The position numbers and the translations under genes were made by a program. Below are positions 55,241 through 63,410 of a stretch of DNA of 64,000 nucleotides, one piece after another. Below the pieces are notes generated by a model. That model searched no databases and was not told where the DNA came from. It was given only the letters and a program-made list of their open reading frames with translations. The stretch's first letter is position 1, and each line of letters starts with the position of its first letter. The stretch comes from Thermodesulfobacteriota bacterium (GTDB taxonomy: Bacteria > Desulfobacterota > Anaeroferrophillalia > Anaeroferrophillales > Tharpellaceae), in assembly GCA_024763535.1 (NCBI GenBank), contig JANTFH010000003.1:1-64000 (forward strand). Direction: 5' to 3'.

Positions 55241-55352
55241 GCTAATGCGGGAATCAGTCCCGCATCCCGGGGGCACTTCCTCCGGGCGCCAATAAGTGCT
55301 CTTATCAGGTTATTTTCTTATTAAAAAAAAAGAAAATAACCTGTAAGGCACT
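55241..55352 (-). terminator. Cluster of hairpins and a long terminator stem after the CoA-transferase gene
   Basis: The main fold pairs AGTGC and CAGGTTATTTTCTT (55295 onward) with AAGAAAATAACCTG and GGCACT (to 55352), more than 20 paired bases, including the stop codon of the transferase, and contains a T run on the minus strand. Two shorter stems, GCGGGA/TCCCGC near 55243 and CCCGG/CCGGG near 55265, precede it. Together they isolate the transferase from dctP. Confidence 0.6.
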
Positions 55353-56562
55353 AAATTATCAACTCTTCCTGCAAGCTCTCCATCTCCTCCGCGGAAAGTC
55401 CCAGATCGGCGGCATAAATCTCATGATTATGTTCGCCCAGGCGCGGCGGGAAACTCAGTTTTTTGTTGCACGTTTTAATATAATCAGTAGAGTGCGGCGG
55501 GGGTGAGAGAGTTATTTTCAGTCCGCTCTGCGCATCGACCGCCGTCAGCAGCTCACCTTTAATCAATTCATCCTCGATAAGCTCGGGCAGGGAGTTGATT
55601 TTTGAAGCGGGAACGGTAATCGAAGCAAGCTGTGCCAGCAGTTCCCGGCTGCTGTATTGAGCAGTGATCTCATTAAGCATCCGATTCAGGTTTTTGACGT
55701 CGGCAATCCGCCCGGCATTGTTCCGGTAGCACTCCTGATCAAGTTTCCTGAAACCTTCAAGACTAACCAGCGCCTGCCATTGGCGATCATTACCTACCGC
55801 AAGATAGACGAAGCCATCTCGAGTCGCAAAAACCGAAACCGGGGCAAAAAACTCATGCGTATTGCCCCGACGGGTAAGTTTTTTATTAAAGGATGCAGTC
55901 ATCGGAATATTGATCGCGTGCCAGCTGGCCGAACTCCGAAACATGGAGAAATCGATCCGCGTACCGGCCCCGGTAAGCGACCGTTTATAGAGCGCCTTCA
56001 TCGCCAGGCCGTAAACCTGCTCACTACTCCCCATATCCGGCAGCGGCACGCCCAGAACCTGGGGCGAGCCGTCGGCCTCTCCGGTAAGATCCATCAACGC
56101 GGCCCGGGCCTGCAGGATCGGGTCATAGGCTCCTTCGTCGCTCTCCGGCCCGAAACCGGTGACCCCGATCCAGATAAGATCATTTTTCAAAGCGGCCAGG
56201 GTTTCGTAATCGATACCGAGTTTGCCATAATTTTTCGGCAGCTGGTTGGTAACAAATATATCGACATCAAGTTTAATGATTAAATCGTGGAGAATTTTCC
56301 GGCCGCGCTCCTCTTTAAGATTTAAGGTCAGCGATTTTTTACCGGCATTAATGGTCAGGTAATAAGCGTTCATCCGCTCTTCGGCCAAAACCTGATCACC
56401 TACCAGACGGTTGGGGTCATGGATCACCGGATGTTCCAGGCGAATAACCCGGGCACCGTCAAGCACCAGGCGATAGGTGAAATAGGGCACCACAATCGCC
56501 TGTTCCAGGCTGAGGATGGTCAAACTTTCGAAGATATTGCCGTTTGTCATCGAAACCTTCAT
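55351..56562 (-). CDS. Class III CoA-transferase (CaiB/BaiF family)
   Basis: Transfers CoA between organic acids. The N-terminal Rossmann segment ILSLEQAIVVPYFTYRLVLDGARVIRLEHP, the CoA-binding NLKEERGRKILHDLI and the catalytic-aspartate stretch GVPLPDMGSSEQVYGLAMKALYKRS are as in this family; the C-terminal RLGEHNHEIYAADLGLS is also typical. At 403 residues it is full length. It is divergent from the molybdenum hydroxylase operon and lies beside dctP. I infer that it activates the imported acid. Confidence 0.9.
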   Translation of the reverse strand: MKVSMTNGNIFESLTILSLEQAIVVPYFTYRLVLDGARVIRLEHPVIHDPNRLVGDQVLAEERMNAYYLTINAGKKSLTLNLKEERGRKILHDLIIKLDVDIFVTNQLPKNYGKLGIDYETLAALKNDLIWIGVTGFGPESDEGAYDPILQARAALMDLTGEADGSPQVLGVPLPDMGSSEQVYGLAMKALYKRSLTGAGTRIDFSMFRSSASWHAINIPMTASFNKKLTRRGNTHEFFAPVSVFATRDGFVYLAVGNDRQWQALVSLEGFRKLDQECYRNNAGRIADVKNLNRMLNEITAQYSSRELLAQLASITVPASKINSLPELIEDELIKGELLTAVDAQSGLKITLSPPPHSTDYIKTCNKKLSFPPRLGEHNHEIYAADLGLSAEEMESLQEELII

Positions 56563-56583
56563 AAATCTGAGTTAATTATTTCA

Positions 56584-56603
56584 TTTTATGTATGCATATA
56601 AAA
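56584..56603. promoter_or_regulatory. Candidate GntR operator, CoA-transferase side
   Basis: TTTTATGTATGCATATAAAA has the central palindrome TATGCATA and partial outer symmetry, and matches the ATGTAT-CAT layout of the site at 56716. It lies about 20 bases before the transferase start codon, so a bound regulator could block that gene. Confidence 0.55.
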
Positions 56604-56674
56604 TTAATACGGACATTTGTCAAGGGCTAAAAAATTCACTTAAAACATGTTATTTATGGCTATAAAAAAATATA

Positions 56675-56703
56675 TTGACAAAAAAAAACTGATAAATTAG
56701 TAG
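56675..56703 (+). promoter_or_regulatory. Candidate promoter of the molybdenum hydroxylase operon
   Basis: A perfect TTGACA at 56675 is followed, after 16-17 bases, by a weak -10 (TTAGTA or TAGTAG). The operator at 56716 would lie just downstream of the start site. The -35 is strong, the -10 poor, so an activator or alternative sigma factor is possible. Confidence 0.4.
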
Positions 56704-56715
56704 TGAGTCTCCAAC

Positions 56716-56731
56716 TTTATGTATACATAAA
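56716..56731. promoter_or_regulatory. Candidate GntR operator, hydroxylase side
   Basis: TTTATGTATACATAAA is a perfect 16-base palindrome immediately before the ribosome site of the FAD-subunit gene. Cores like TGTATACA are known operators for FCD-type GntR regulators, and such a regulator is encoded in the cluster at 48060. Confidence 0.65.
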
Positions 56732-56747
56732 ATTAAAAGGAAAAAAG

Positions 56748-57749
56748 ATGCTTAAATTACCGCCATTTGCTATCCTGCGCCCCCGAAACCGGGATGAACT
56801 AAAGAGCGCTATGACAGGCTCTGAAGATGAGTTTAAGATCCTGGCCGGCGGCACCGATCTGATCAATAACTTGAAGAAAAGGCTTTATTTTACGACTTCA
56901 CTGATCAGTTTGAAAAGGGTTGAGGAGTTAAATTACATCATTTACGATCAAAACAGCGACCAACTTAAAATCGGGGCTCTGGCCCACCTTACCGAATTGA
57001 CCGAATCACCGGCAATAATGAACTCCGCGCCCGCGATTGCAGCCGCCGTCAAGACGATTGCAGCCCCGCCGATTCGCAACCGGGCCACCATCGGCGGCAA
57101 CCTCTGTCTTGATACCCGCTGCTACTATTATAATCAGTCAAAATCCTGGCGACAGCTGGCTCCTACCTGCTACAAATGCGGGGGTGGTGTCTGCAATGCC
57201 GCCCCGGGCGCCAAAAAGTGCCAGGCGGTATTCAGTGCCGATCTGCCGCCGCTGCTGATTGCTTTAGAGGCCGAGATTACCATCACCGGCTCGGCCGGCA
57301 GCAGAACCATCTTGCTGGCTGATTTTTATACCGGATCAGGAGGCAGACCGAATATCCTGCAAAAAGATGAATATCTCTCCGAAATAACCTTGAACCAGGC
57401 CAGAAAGAGAACCTCACTCTACCGAAAATTCAGGTTGCGCAAAGCCCTGGATTTTCCTCTGGCCGGGGTCGCTTTAAGCTTTGATAAAAATTCTTCAGGG
57501 AAATTCATCAACCCTAAAGTGGTTATCAACGCCGTCGCTTCCGGGCCGCTGTCAGTTCCTGAAGCCGCTGAAAAACTTAACGGCAAAGAGTTTAGTGATC
57601 AGGCCGCAATTCAGACGGCGGCGGCGGCTGCCATGGCCGCAGCCCGGCCGATTGCCAATGTCGGTTCCAAACCTTTCTATAGAAAAAAGATGATCGGCCT
57701 GCTCTTAAAAAAGATGGCGGCGGAACTGGTTGCCGGACAGGAGGCGTAA
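56748..57749 (+). CDS. FAD subunit of a molybdenum hydroxylase, HcrB-like
   Basis: A 333-residue FAD-binding protein of the xanthine dehydrogenase medium-subunit family: ILAGGTDLIN near residue 32, and RNRATIGGNLCLDTRCYYY around 110-128. Between residues 120 and 158 a cysteine-rich loop holds cysteines 125, 141, 149 and 158. The spacing 16-8-9 equals the one I recall for the extra [4Fe-4S] cluster of 4-hydroxybenzoyl-CoA reductase beta. I use the ATG at 56748, preceded by AAAGGAAAAAAG. It starts the hydroxylase operon and is followed without a gap by the [2Fe-2S] subunit. Confidence 0.85.
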   Translation: MLKLPPFAILRPRNRDELKSAMTGSEDEFKILAGGTDLINNLKKRLYFTTSLISLKRVEELNYIIYDQNSDQLKIGALAHLTELTESPAIMNSAPAIAAAVKTIAAPPIRNRATIGGNLCLDTRCYYYNQSKSWRQLAPTCYKCGGGVCNAAPGAKKCQAVFSADLPPLLIALEAEITITGSAGSRTILLADFYTGSGGRPNILQKDEYLSEITLNQARKRTSLYRKFRLRKALDFPLAGVALSFDKNSSGKFINPKVVINAVASGPLSVPEAAEKLNGKEFSDQAAIQTAAAAAMAAARPIANVGSKPFYRKKMIGLLLKKMAAELVAGQEA

Positions 57750-58235
57750 GTGTCTACGAAAAAATTTGAAGTCAGATTAAACATAAATGGTGAACTCGAA
57801 AAAATTGCCGTTTCGGCCAACGAGACCCTGCGTGAAGTTCTGCGTGAGCGTCTGGAGTTGACCGGCACCAAAGCCGCCTGCGATGACGGCAGCTGCGGCG
57901 CCTGCACCGTGCTTATTAATGGCCGGCCGGCCCGCTCCTGTCTGACCTTGGCGGTTGAAGCTGAAGGCGAAAAGATAACCACGATCGAAGGTCTGGCCCA
58001 GGATAATCAACTCCACCCCGTCCAGCAGGCGTTCGTCGACCACCACGCCATCCAGTGCGGATTCTGCAGCCCCGGTATGATTTTGACCGGACTTGCCGCC
58101 ATCCGGGAACAGCAAGCCGAATTGAGCCGCAACGAAATCCGGGAAGCGATCTCCGGCAACCAGTGCCGCTGTACCGGCTATGCAAAAATCGTTGATGCAA
58201 TTCAGGCCGCATCGAAAATGAAGTCAGAAGAGTGA
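57750..58235 (+). CDS. [2Fe-2S] subunit of a molybdenum hydroxylase
   Basis: A 161-residue protein with the plant-type ferredoxin cluster (CDDGSCGACTVL plus a downstream C in SCLTL) in the N-terminal half and the helical second cluster (QCGFCSPGM and QCRCTGYAKIVDAI) in the C-terminal half. It carries electrons between the Mo centre and FAD. It begins with GTG directly after the FAD-subunit stop codon, with GGAGGCG ahead. Comparable to HcrC or CoxS. Confidence 0.93.
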   Translation: MSTKKFEVRLNINGELEKIAVSANETLREVLRERLELTGTKAACDDGSCGACTVLINGRPARSCLTLAVEAEGEKITTIEGLAQDNQLHPVQQAFVDHHAIQCGFCSPGMILTGLAAIREQQAELSRNEIREAISGNQCRCTGYAKIVDAIQAASKMKSEE

Positions 58236-58254
58236 AGTTAAAAATGAGGAATTT

Positions 58255-60537
58255 ATGAAAGATTATAAAATTTTAGGCAAAAGTGTTGCCCGGATTGATA
58301 CCCCGCTGAAAGCCACCGGCGATGCCCTGTTTACGGCTGACATCAAACTGCCGCGCATGCTGGTCGGCAAGGTTCTGCACAGTCCCCATGCCCACGCCAT
58401 CATTAAAAATATTGATATCAGTAAAGCTGAAAAACTTCCCGGGGTCAGGGCGGTTGTCACCCGAGAGGACTCTTTTGATGTCCGTTGGGGGGTTTTTAAG
58501 TATACCCAGGATCACCAGTTGATCGCGGTGGACAAGGTTCGTTTTGTCGGCGAAGAGGTCGCTGCGGTTGCGGCCGAAGACGAAGAGACCGCTATAAAAG
58601 CCCTGGATCTGATTGAGGTTGAATACGAAATCCTGCCGGCAGTCTTCGAAGCTGATGAAGCGATGGCTGATGGCGCCCCGCTGATTCACGAAGATCATCC
58701 GAACAATGTCAATATCCACGTCAATATCGATGTCGGCGATGTCGAAAAGGGCTTTGCCGACTCCGACTACGTTCGCGAAGACCGTTTCAGCTCCAGCGGC
58801 GAGACCTACGGCATGCTTGAGCCCTACACCGTTATCGCCGACTACAAAGCCGCCGGAGCGTTGGAGATTTTTGTCCCGACCGCCTCCCCGCACACCAAAG
58901 CCAAGGCGCTCTCCAATCTCCTCAAAATCCCGCTCAACAAGGTTATCGTCCGGCGCTCCAATGTCGGCGGCGCTCTCGGGGGCCGTTCTGATATTTTCCC
59001 CCTCGATTTTATCACCGCCACCCTCTCGCGCAAAGCCAAACGGCCGGTAAAAGCCAGCTACACCCGGGAAGAGAGCATGACCTGCACACGCCAGGTTCAC
59101 GATATGATTGTTGATGTCAAAACCGGAGTCAGCAAAACCGGTGAAATTCTGGCCCAGGATATCAAGGTCATTATGGGCGGCGGCGGCTACTCCAGCACCG
59201 GTCCGATTGCCGCTTCAGTCCCGTTTCTGGTCTGGGAAGAGACTTACCGTCTGCCGAATGTCCGCTTAAACAGCTACCGGGTCTACACCAACAAGCCGAT
59301 CCGCGGCATGTACCGCTGCCACGGCCGCGCTTTCCTGGGCGGCCTCGGCATGCAACTCGATATGATCGCCCATGAACTCGGTATCGACCCGGTTGCAATC
59401 CGGCTTAAGAACGCCCTGCAGGCCGGCGAATTTCAGGCAACCGGCTCGAAGATTTTCGGCTGCGGCCTCTCGGAAGCGATCAAGAACGCCGCCGAAAAAT
59501 CTAAGTGGGCGAAAAAACGCGGTAAAATGGCCCCCGGCAAGGGAATCGGCATGGGTGCCAACGGTATGATGTGCGGTTTTCCGATGGGTATTCGCGGCGG
59601 CTCCAGCGCCATCATTAAGTTCAATGAAGACGGCTACCCGACAATTTTAACCGGCGTCGTCGACAACGGCCAGGGCAACTATCATGCGATGGTGCAGATC
59701 TGCGCCGAGGTTCTCGGCCTTAACATCCCCGACATTCATCTGGTTGCGGCCGACACTGAGGTTACGACTCTGGATATGGGCGCCTACTCGCAGGCGGCGG
59801 TTTTTGTCGGCGGCAATGCCGTAAAAAATGCCGCCGAAGATGCCCGGCAGCAGATTTTCGAGATCGCCGCGAAAATACTTGACTGTAATGCGGATGAGCT
59901 CGCTATTGAGGAGGGCAAAATTTTCCGCAAGAACGATAAAAACAGTGCCATCGGCCTCCATAAAGTTATCCGCAAAGGTCTTATCGACAACACCCCGGTT
60001 ATCGGTCGCGGCTCCTATATGCCGGAGGTTTCAAGAACCCGGGAATGGGTTTCCAATCCGAAGGGCCAGCAGGCCGGCACCTTCAGTTTCGGCGCCAACG
60101 TGGTTGAGGTAGATGTCGATATGGATACCGGCGAAGTCAGCGTCACCAAGGCTACCGGCTTTCACGACTGTGGCTTCCCGATCAACTTAAAAGCCGTCGA
60201 AGGCCAGTACGAGGGTTCAATCGCCTCGGGCGGCCTCGGCAGTTCTCTGATGGAAGAACATCTCTGGAAAAACGGCCGCATGCTCAACCCCGATTTTCTT
60301 GAATACAAGATGCCGCTCGCCGTTGATATGCCGGAGATCTCGGCCAACGTCGTCATTACCGACGACCCCAAAGGCCCCTTCGGCGCCAAAGAGGCCGGCC
60401 TTTTCGGCTCAATGAACAGCTTCCAGGCGATCGGCAACGCCGTCTTCGACGCCACCGGCGTCTGGGTCAAGGAGTTCCCGATCACACCCGACAAAGTATT
60501 AAAAGCATTGGCAGAAAAGGAAAAAACAGTTAAGTAG
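58255..60537 (+). CDS. Molybdopterin-binding subunit of a molybdenum hydroxylase
   Basis: The 760-residue catalytic subunit of the xanthine dehydrogenase family. Visible are the N-terminal a/b hammerhead (RIDTPLKATGDALFTADIKLPRML), the Mo-pterin loops NVGGALGGRSDIFPLD near residue 238 and GQGNYHAMVQICAEVL, and the active-site loop FGAKEAGLFGS near residue 710 with the conserved glutamate. The usual RGxGxPQ is replaced by RGMYRCHGRAFLGG, which is unusual. It may hydroxylate a ring or chain with water, or run reductively as in 4-hydroxybenzoyl-CoA reductase. I cannot name the substrate. Confidence 0.85.
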   Translation: MKDYKILGKSVARIDTPLKATGDALFTADIKLPRMLVGKVLHSPHAHAIIKNIDISKAEKLPGVRAVVTREDSFDVRWGVFKYTQDHQLIAVDKVRFVGEEVAAVAAEDEETAIKALDLIEVEYEILPAVFEADEAMADGAPLIHEDHPNNVNIHVNIDVGDVEKGFADSDYVREDRFSSSGETYGMLEPYTVIADYKAAGALEIFVPTASPHTKAKALSNLLKIPLNKVIVRRSNVGGALGGRSDIFPLDFITATLSRKAKRPVKASYTREESMTCTRQVHDMIVDVKTGVSKTGEILAQDIKVIMGGGGYSSTGPIAASVPFLVWEETYRLPNVRLNSYRVYTNKPIRGMYRCHGRAFLGGLGMQLDMIAHELGIDPVAIRLKNALQAGEFQATGSKIFGCGLSEAIKNAAEKSKWAKKRGKMAPGKGIGMGANGMMCGFPMGIRGGSSAIIKFNEDGYPTILTGVVDNGQGNYHAMVQICAEVLGLNIPDIHLVAADTEVTTLDMGAYSQAAVFVGGNAVKNAAEDARQQIFEIAAKILDCNADELAIEEGKIFRKNDKNSAIGLHKVIRKGLIDNTPVIGRGSYMPEVSRTREWVSNPKGQQAGTFSFGANVVEVDVDMDTGEVSVTKATGFHDCGFPINLKAVEGQYEGSIASGGLGSSLMEEHLWKNGRMLNPDFLEYKMPLAVDMPEISANVVITDDPKGPFGAKEAGLFGSMNSFQAIGNAVFDATGVWVKEFPITPDKVLKALAEKEKTVK

Positions 60538-60577
60538 GATCTGGATGAAATGACCTTTGCTTCGCCCTGCTGCGCAC

Positions 60578-60603
60578 GGGGACATAACTAAAGGTCTGTC
60601 CCC
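60578..60603. repeat. GGGGACA/TGTCCCC palindrome 1
   Basis: GGGGACA and TGTCCCC arms are separated by 12 bases, just before the VOC gene. The same arms recur at 61106-61157 on the other side of that gene. They resemble REP elements of deltaproteobacteria. Confidence 0.6.
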
Positions 60604-60634
60604 ACATCGAGACATTTTGAAAAGGATTAATTTG

Positions 60635-61084
60635 ATGAGTAAAAAACCTTCTAAAATCGACCATATCTGCTTGGCGGTTAAAAGTTTAGCGAATGCCCGT
60701 AAAACCTATGAAGATGTTCTCGGACTGGAACTTGACTGTGAATATATAGCTGAGAGCGAAAGTATTAAGGTTGCCCGCTACTATATCGGCGAGGTCGCGC
60801 TGGAGCTGATGGAATCAACCAACCCGGAGGGTGAAGTTGCGAAATTTATCGAGAAAAAAGGCGAAGGCGTTTTTCTGATTTCGTATGCGGTTGATGATGT
60901 GGCTGAAAAGATGAACGAGCTTAAAGAAAAAGGCCATACCTTGATCGACAAAAAGCCGCGTGAGCTCTGCCACAACCGCTACGCCTTTATCAACCCGCCG
61001 CAGCAGATGTGCGGGGTTCTAACCGAAATCGTTGACGGTGATTTTGAGCTGGATGATTCGATTATTACTTTGAGTAAAAAATAA
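60635..61084 (+). CDS. VOC-family methylmalonyl-CoA epimerase-like protein
   Basis: A 149-residue glyoxalase-fold protein very like methylmalonyl-CoA epimerase over its length (KIDHICLAVKSLANARKTYEDVLGLEL, EVAKFIEKKGEGV, CGVLTEIV). The metal site is only partly kept: the first histidine (DHI), the glutamate in VALELME and that in VLTEI are present, but the histidine pair of the epimerase motif GxHHIA reads GVFLIS. Its activity or substrate may therefore differ from the classical enzyme. The start at 60635 is chosen from homologue alignment; the preceding stretch is intergenic repeat. It precedes the mutase genes. Confidence 0.8.
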   Translation: MSKKPSKIDHICLAVKSLANARKTYEDVLGLELDCEYIAESESIKVARYYIGEVALELMESTNPEGEVAKFIEKKGEGVFLISYAVDDVAEKMNELKEKGHTLIDKKPRELCHNRYAFINPPQQMCGVLTEIVDGDFELDDSIITLSKK

Positions 61085-61105
61085 ACAAGATTGCATTCTC
61101 GATTT

Positions 61106-61157
61106 GGGGACATTGCTGAGCTAAAGCATTTCCCAGCTTTAGCGGAGCTGTGTCCCC
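61106..61157. repeat. GGGGACA/TGTCCCC palindrome 2
   Basis: The outer arms GGGGACA and TGTCCCC enclose a second perfect 8-bp stem GCTAAAGC/GCTTTAGC. It lies between the VOC gene and the mutase small subunit gene and is the second copy of the element type at 60578. 61158-61248 shows nothing else. Confidence 0.65.
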
Positions 61158-61248
61158 TTCAAAGTGGGGCGAAGCCAAACTTCCTATCAACTTTAATTTG
61201 TTAACTGAGTTGCAAACAATGTTCGCGGCAACAATTTGAGGTTTTTTG

Positions 61249-61647
61249 ATGAGCAAAAATATACGGGTACTGATCGGCAAACCCGGGCTTGACGGCCATG
61301 ACAAGGGGGCCAAGGTTATCTGCCACGCCCTGCGCGAGGCCGGGATGGAGGTTATCTACAGCGGCCTGCACTGCACTATCGAGCAGATAGTCAGCAGCGC
61401 CGTCGAAGAAGATGTCGATGCCATCGGTTTGAGCATCCTCTCCGGCGCTCATATCCTCTACGCTGAAAAACTGATTGAAGCGCTGAAAAAGGCCGGGGCC
61501 ACCGACATTATCACCTTTGTCGGCGGCGTCATTCCTGAGCGTGACGTTGCCAAACTTAAAGAATTAGGCATCAACGGCGTCTTTCCCGGCGGTACGCCGC
61601 TGGGCGCGACCGTCGATTTCCTTAAAAAATCAACTGGAGATAAATAA
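61249..61647 (+). CDS. Acyl-CoA mutase small subunit, B12-binding
   Basis: A 132-residue cobalamin-binding protein: KPGLDGHDKGAKVI with the DxHxxG motif whose histidine ligates cobalt, then GLSILSGAH and FVGGVIPERD and PGGTPLGAT, all typical of the B12 domain of methylmalonyl-CoA mutase. It has no catalytic domain and works with the large subunit gene four bases downstream. The split architecture is archaeal/ICM-like. The ATG at 61249 follows GAGG. Confidence 0.93.
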   Translation: MSKNIRVLIGKPGLDGHDKGAKVICHALREAGMEVIYSGLHCTIEQIVSSAVEEDVDAIGLSILSGAHILYAEKLIEALKKAGATDIITFVGGVIPERDVAKLKELGINGVFPGGTPLGATVDFLKKSTGDK

Positions 61648-61650
61648 GTT

Positions 61651-63288
61651 ATGGGGGTGGCAAAATACACAAGCGACAAAAAAGGCCGGGTTACCGAAGT
61701 CGAATATCTTTCCGGCATCAAAGTTAAACCGGTCTACACCCCGCAGGATCTTGAGAGCTGCGGTTTCAGTTATGATCGCGACTTAAACGACCCCGGCGAA
61801 TATCCGTTCACCCGTGGGATTCATCCGCTGGGCTACCGCAGCCGGCCCTGGACGATGCGCCAGTACTCCGGTTTCGGCACGCCGGAGCAGAGCAACGAAC
61901 GCTTCAAACTGCTTATTGCCAACGGTCAGAACGGCTTGAATGTCGCCTTTGATCTGCCGAGTCAGATGGGGCTCGATTCCGACAATCCCCAGGCCGAAGG
62001 CGAAGTCGGGCGAGTCGGAATGGCGGTTGATTCGCTACGTGATTTTGAACTCGCTTTCAAGGATATCGCTTTAGATAAAATCGGCACCGGTTTAACCATC
62101 AACGCGGTCGCCTCGATCATGCTGGCAATGTATCAGGCGGTGGCACAGAAATATGGCTTCAAAAAGAATGAGATCAGCGCGACCCCGCAGAATGATATCT
62201 TGAAGGAAATCATCGGTCGCGGCGCCTGGATTTATCCGCCGGATGCCGGGGTCAAACTAATCGGCGACACCATCGAATATTCAGTCAAAGAGATGCCGAA
62301 ATGTAACCCGGTCAGTATCTGCGGCTATCATATCCGTGAATCGGGCGCGACCCCGGCCCAGGAGATCGCCTACGCCATCCAGATCGCCAACGCCTATATC
62401 GATGAGGTTTTAGGCCGCGGCCTTAATATTGACGATTTTGTCGGCCGCTTCTCTTTCAATATCAATATCTACGGCAATCTCTGGGAGACCATCGCCAAAT
62501 TCCGGGCCGCAAAAAAGATGTGGGCGAGAAACCTGAGCGAACGCTACGGGGCCGGGGAAAATAATAAAAAGGTACTTTTTTTCCGCGGCCTTTTCGGTGG
62601 CGGTGGTTCCGGCCTGACCAAACAACAGCCCTTAAATAATATCGTCCGCGGCGCCTACTACGGCCTCGCGGCGGCCCTGGGCGGGGCCCAGACCACAGCT
62701 TTATGCTCCTATGATGAAGCCTACACCATCCCGACTCCGGAATCGGCCCTGGTTTCATTAAGAAATCTGCAGATGCTGATGGATGAAGTCGGTTTGCGGG
62801 ATACGGTCGACCCCCTGGCGGGCTCCTATTTTATCGAGAGTATCACCAAAGAGATGGAAAACCTGATTGAAAAAGAGATGGCCGAAATCGACAACTACGG
62901 CGGCATGCTCAAAGCGGTCACCGACGGCTATGTCCAGCGCAAGATCGCCGCGCAGGAGTATGAATTTCAGAAAGATCTGGAAAACGGCAGCAGAATCAAG
63001 GTCGGCGTCAATAAATATGTTATGGAAGAAGAAGAGAGCAAAGTCGAACTCCATGAATATGATGAAAAAATGGCCGAGGTTAAAATCGCCGGGCTCAAAG
63101 AACTTAAACGAACCCGCAGCACGGCTGATGTCACCCGCAACCTGAAAACCCTGGAAAAAACCGTAAAATCCGGCGGCAATGTTATGCCGGCTTTGGTCGA
63201 ATGCTGCTCAAGCTACGCCACGGTTGAAGAGATGGCCGGAATTTTCAAGGAAGTCTACGGCGAATTTAAAGAGCCGAATATTTTTTAG
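61651..63288 (+). CDS. Acyl-CoA mutase large subunit, methylmalonyl-CoA type
   Basis: The 545-residue TIM-barrel subunit of a B12-dependent mutase (YPFTRGIHPLGYRSRPWTMRQYSGFGTPEQ). With constant offset to the Propionibacterium enzyme as I recall it, tyrosine 89, arginine 207 and histidine 244 correspond to Y72, R190 and H227, all kept. That signature fits methylmalonyl/succinyl-CoA rather than isobutyryl- or 2-hydroxyisobutyryl-CoA, which lack the arginine. It follows the B12 subunit and epimerase-like genes, so the pathway probably ends at succinyl-CoA. The dedicated MeaB-type chaperone is not in the window. Confidence 0.9.
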   Translation: MGVAKYTSDKKGRVTEVEYLSGIKVKPVYTPQDLESCGFSYDRDLNDPGEYPFTRGIHPLGYRSRPWTMRQYSGFGTPEQSNERFKLLIANGQNGLNVAFDLPSQMGLDSDNPQAEGEVGRVGMAVDSLRDFELAFKDIALDKIGTGLTINAVASIMLAMYQAVAQKYGFKKNEISATPQNDILKEIIGRGAWIYPPDAGVKLIGDTIEYSVKEMPKCNPVSICGYHIRESGATPAQEIAYAIQIANAYIDEVLGRGLNIDDFVGRFSFNINIYGNLWETIAKFRAAKKMWARNLSERYGAGENNKKVLFFRGLFGGGGSGLTKQQPLNNIVRGAYYGLAAALGGAQTTALCSYDEAYTIPTPESALVSLRNLQMLMDEVGLRDTVDPLAGSYFIESITKEMENLIEKEMAEIDNYGGMLKAVTDGYVQRKIAAQEYEFQKDLENGSRIKVGVNKYVMEEEESKVELHEYDEKMAEVKIAGLKELKRTRSTADVTRNLKTLEKTVKSGGNVMPALVECCSSYATVEEMAGIFKEVYGEFKEPNIF

Positions 63289-63303
63289 TAATGATTTTAT
63301 ATT

Positions 63304-63369
63304 TTATCCACAGACCCACACAGACCCACACGGACAAAAGCTTTTTCGTCTGTGTGGGTCTGTGGATAA
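63304..63369. repeat. Long inverted repeat before the HyuA-like gene
   Basis: A perfect 22-bp inverted repeat of CCACAGACCCACACAGAC type surrounds a loop that contains a further copy of GACCCACAC and AAAAGCTTTT, so two alternative hairpins are possible. It follows the mutase stop and could be a REP-like or mobile palindrome with terminator function. Confidence 0.7.
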
Positions 63370-63410
63370 TCAAAAAAAGATACCGGCAACACCCAAATAT
63401 GGAGTAGATA

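Noticed and set aside
58273-59100. 275-residue minus-strand ORF opposite the Mo subunit
   Set aside because: A shadow of a high-GC coding frame; no family feature.
61651-63288. Apparent Arg-to-Lys change (K202) at the carboxylate-binding position of the mutase
   Set aside because: Counting with the constant offset of 17 from Y89 and H244 places R207 at R190, which is conserved. K202 aligns with a different arginine, so the methylmalonyl signature is intact.
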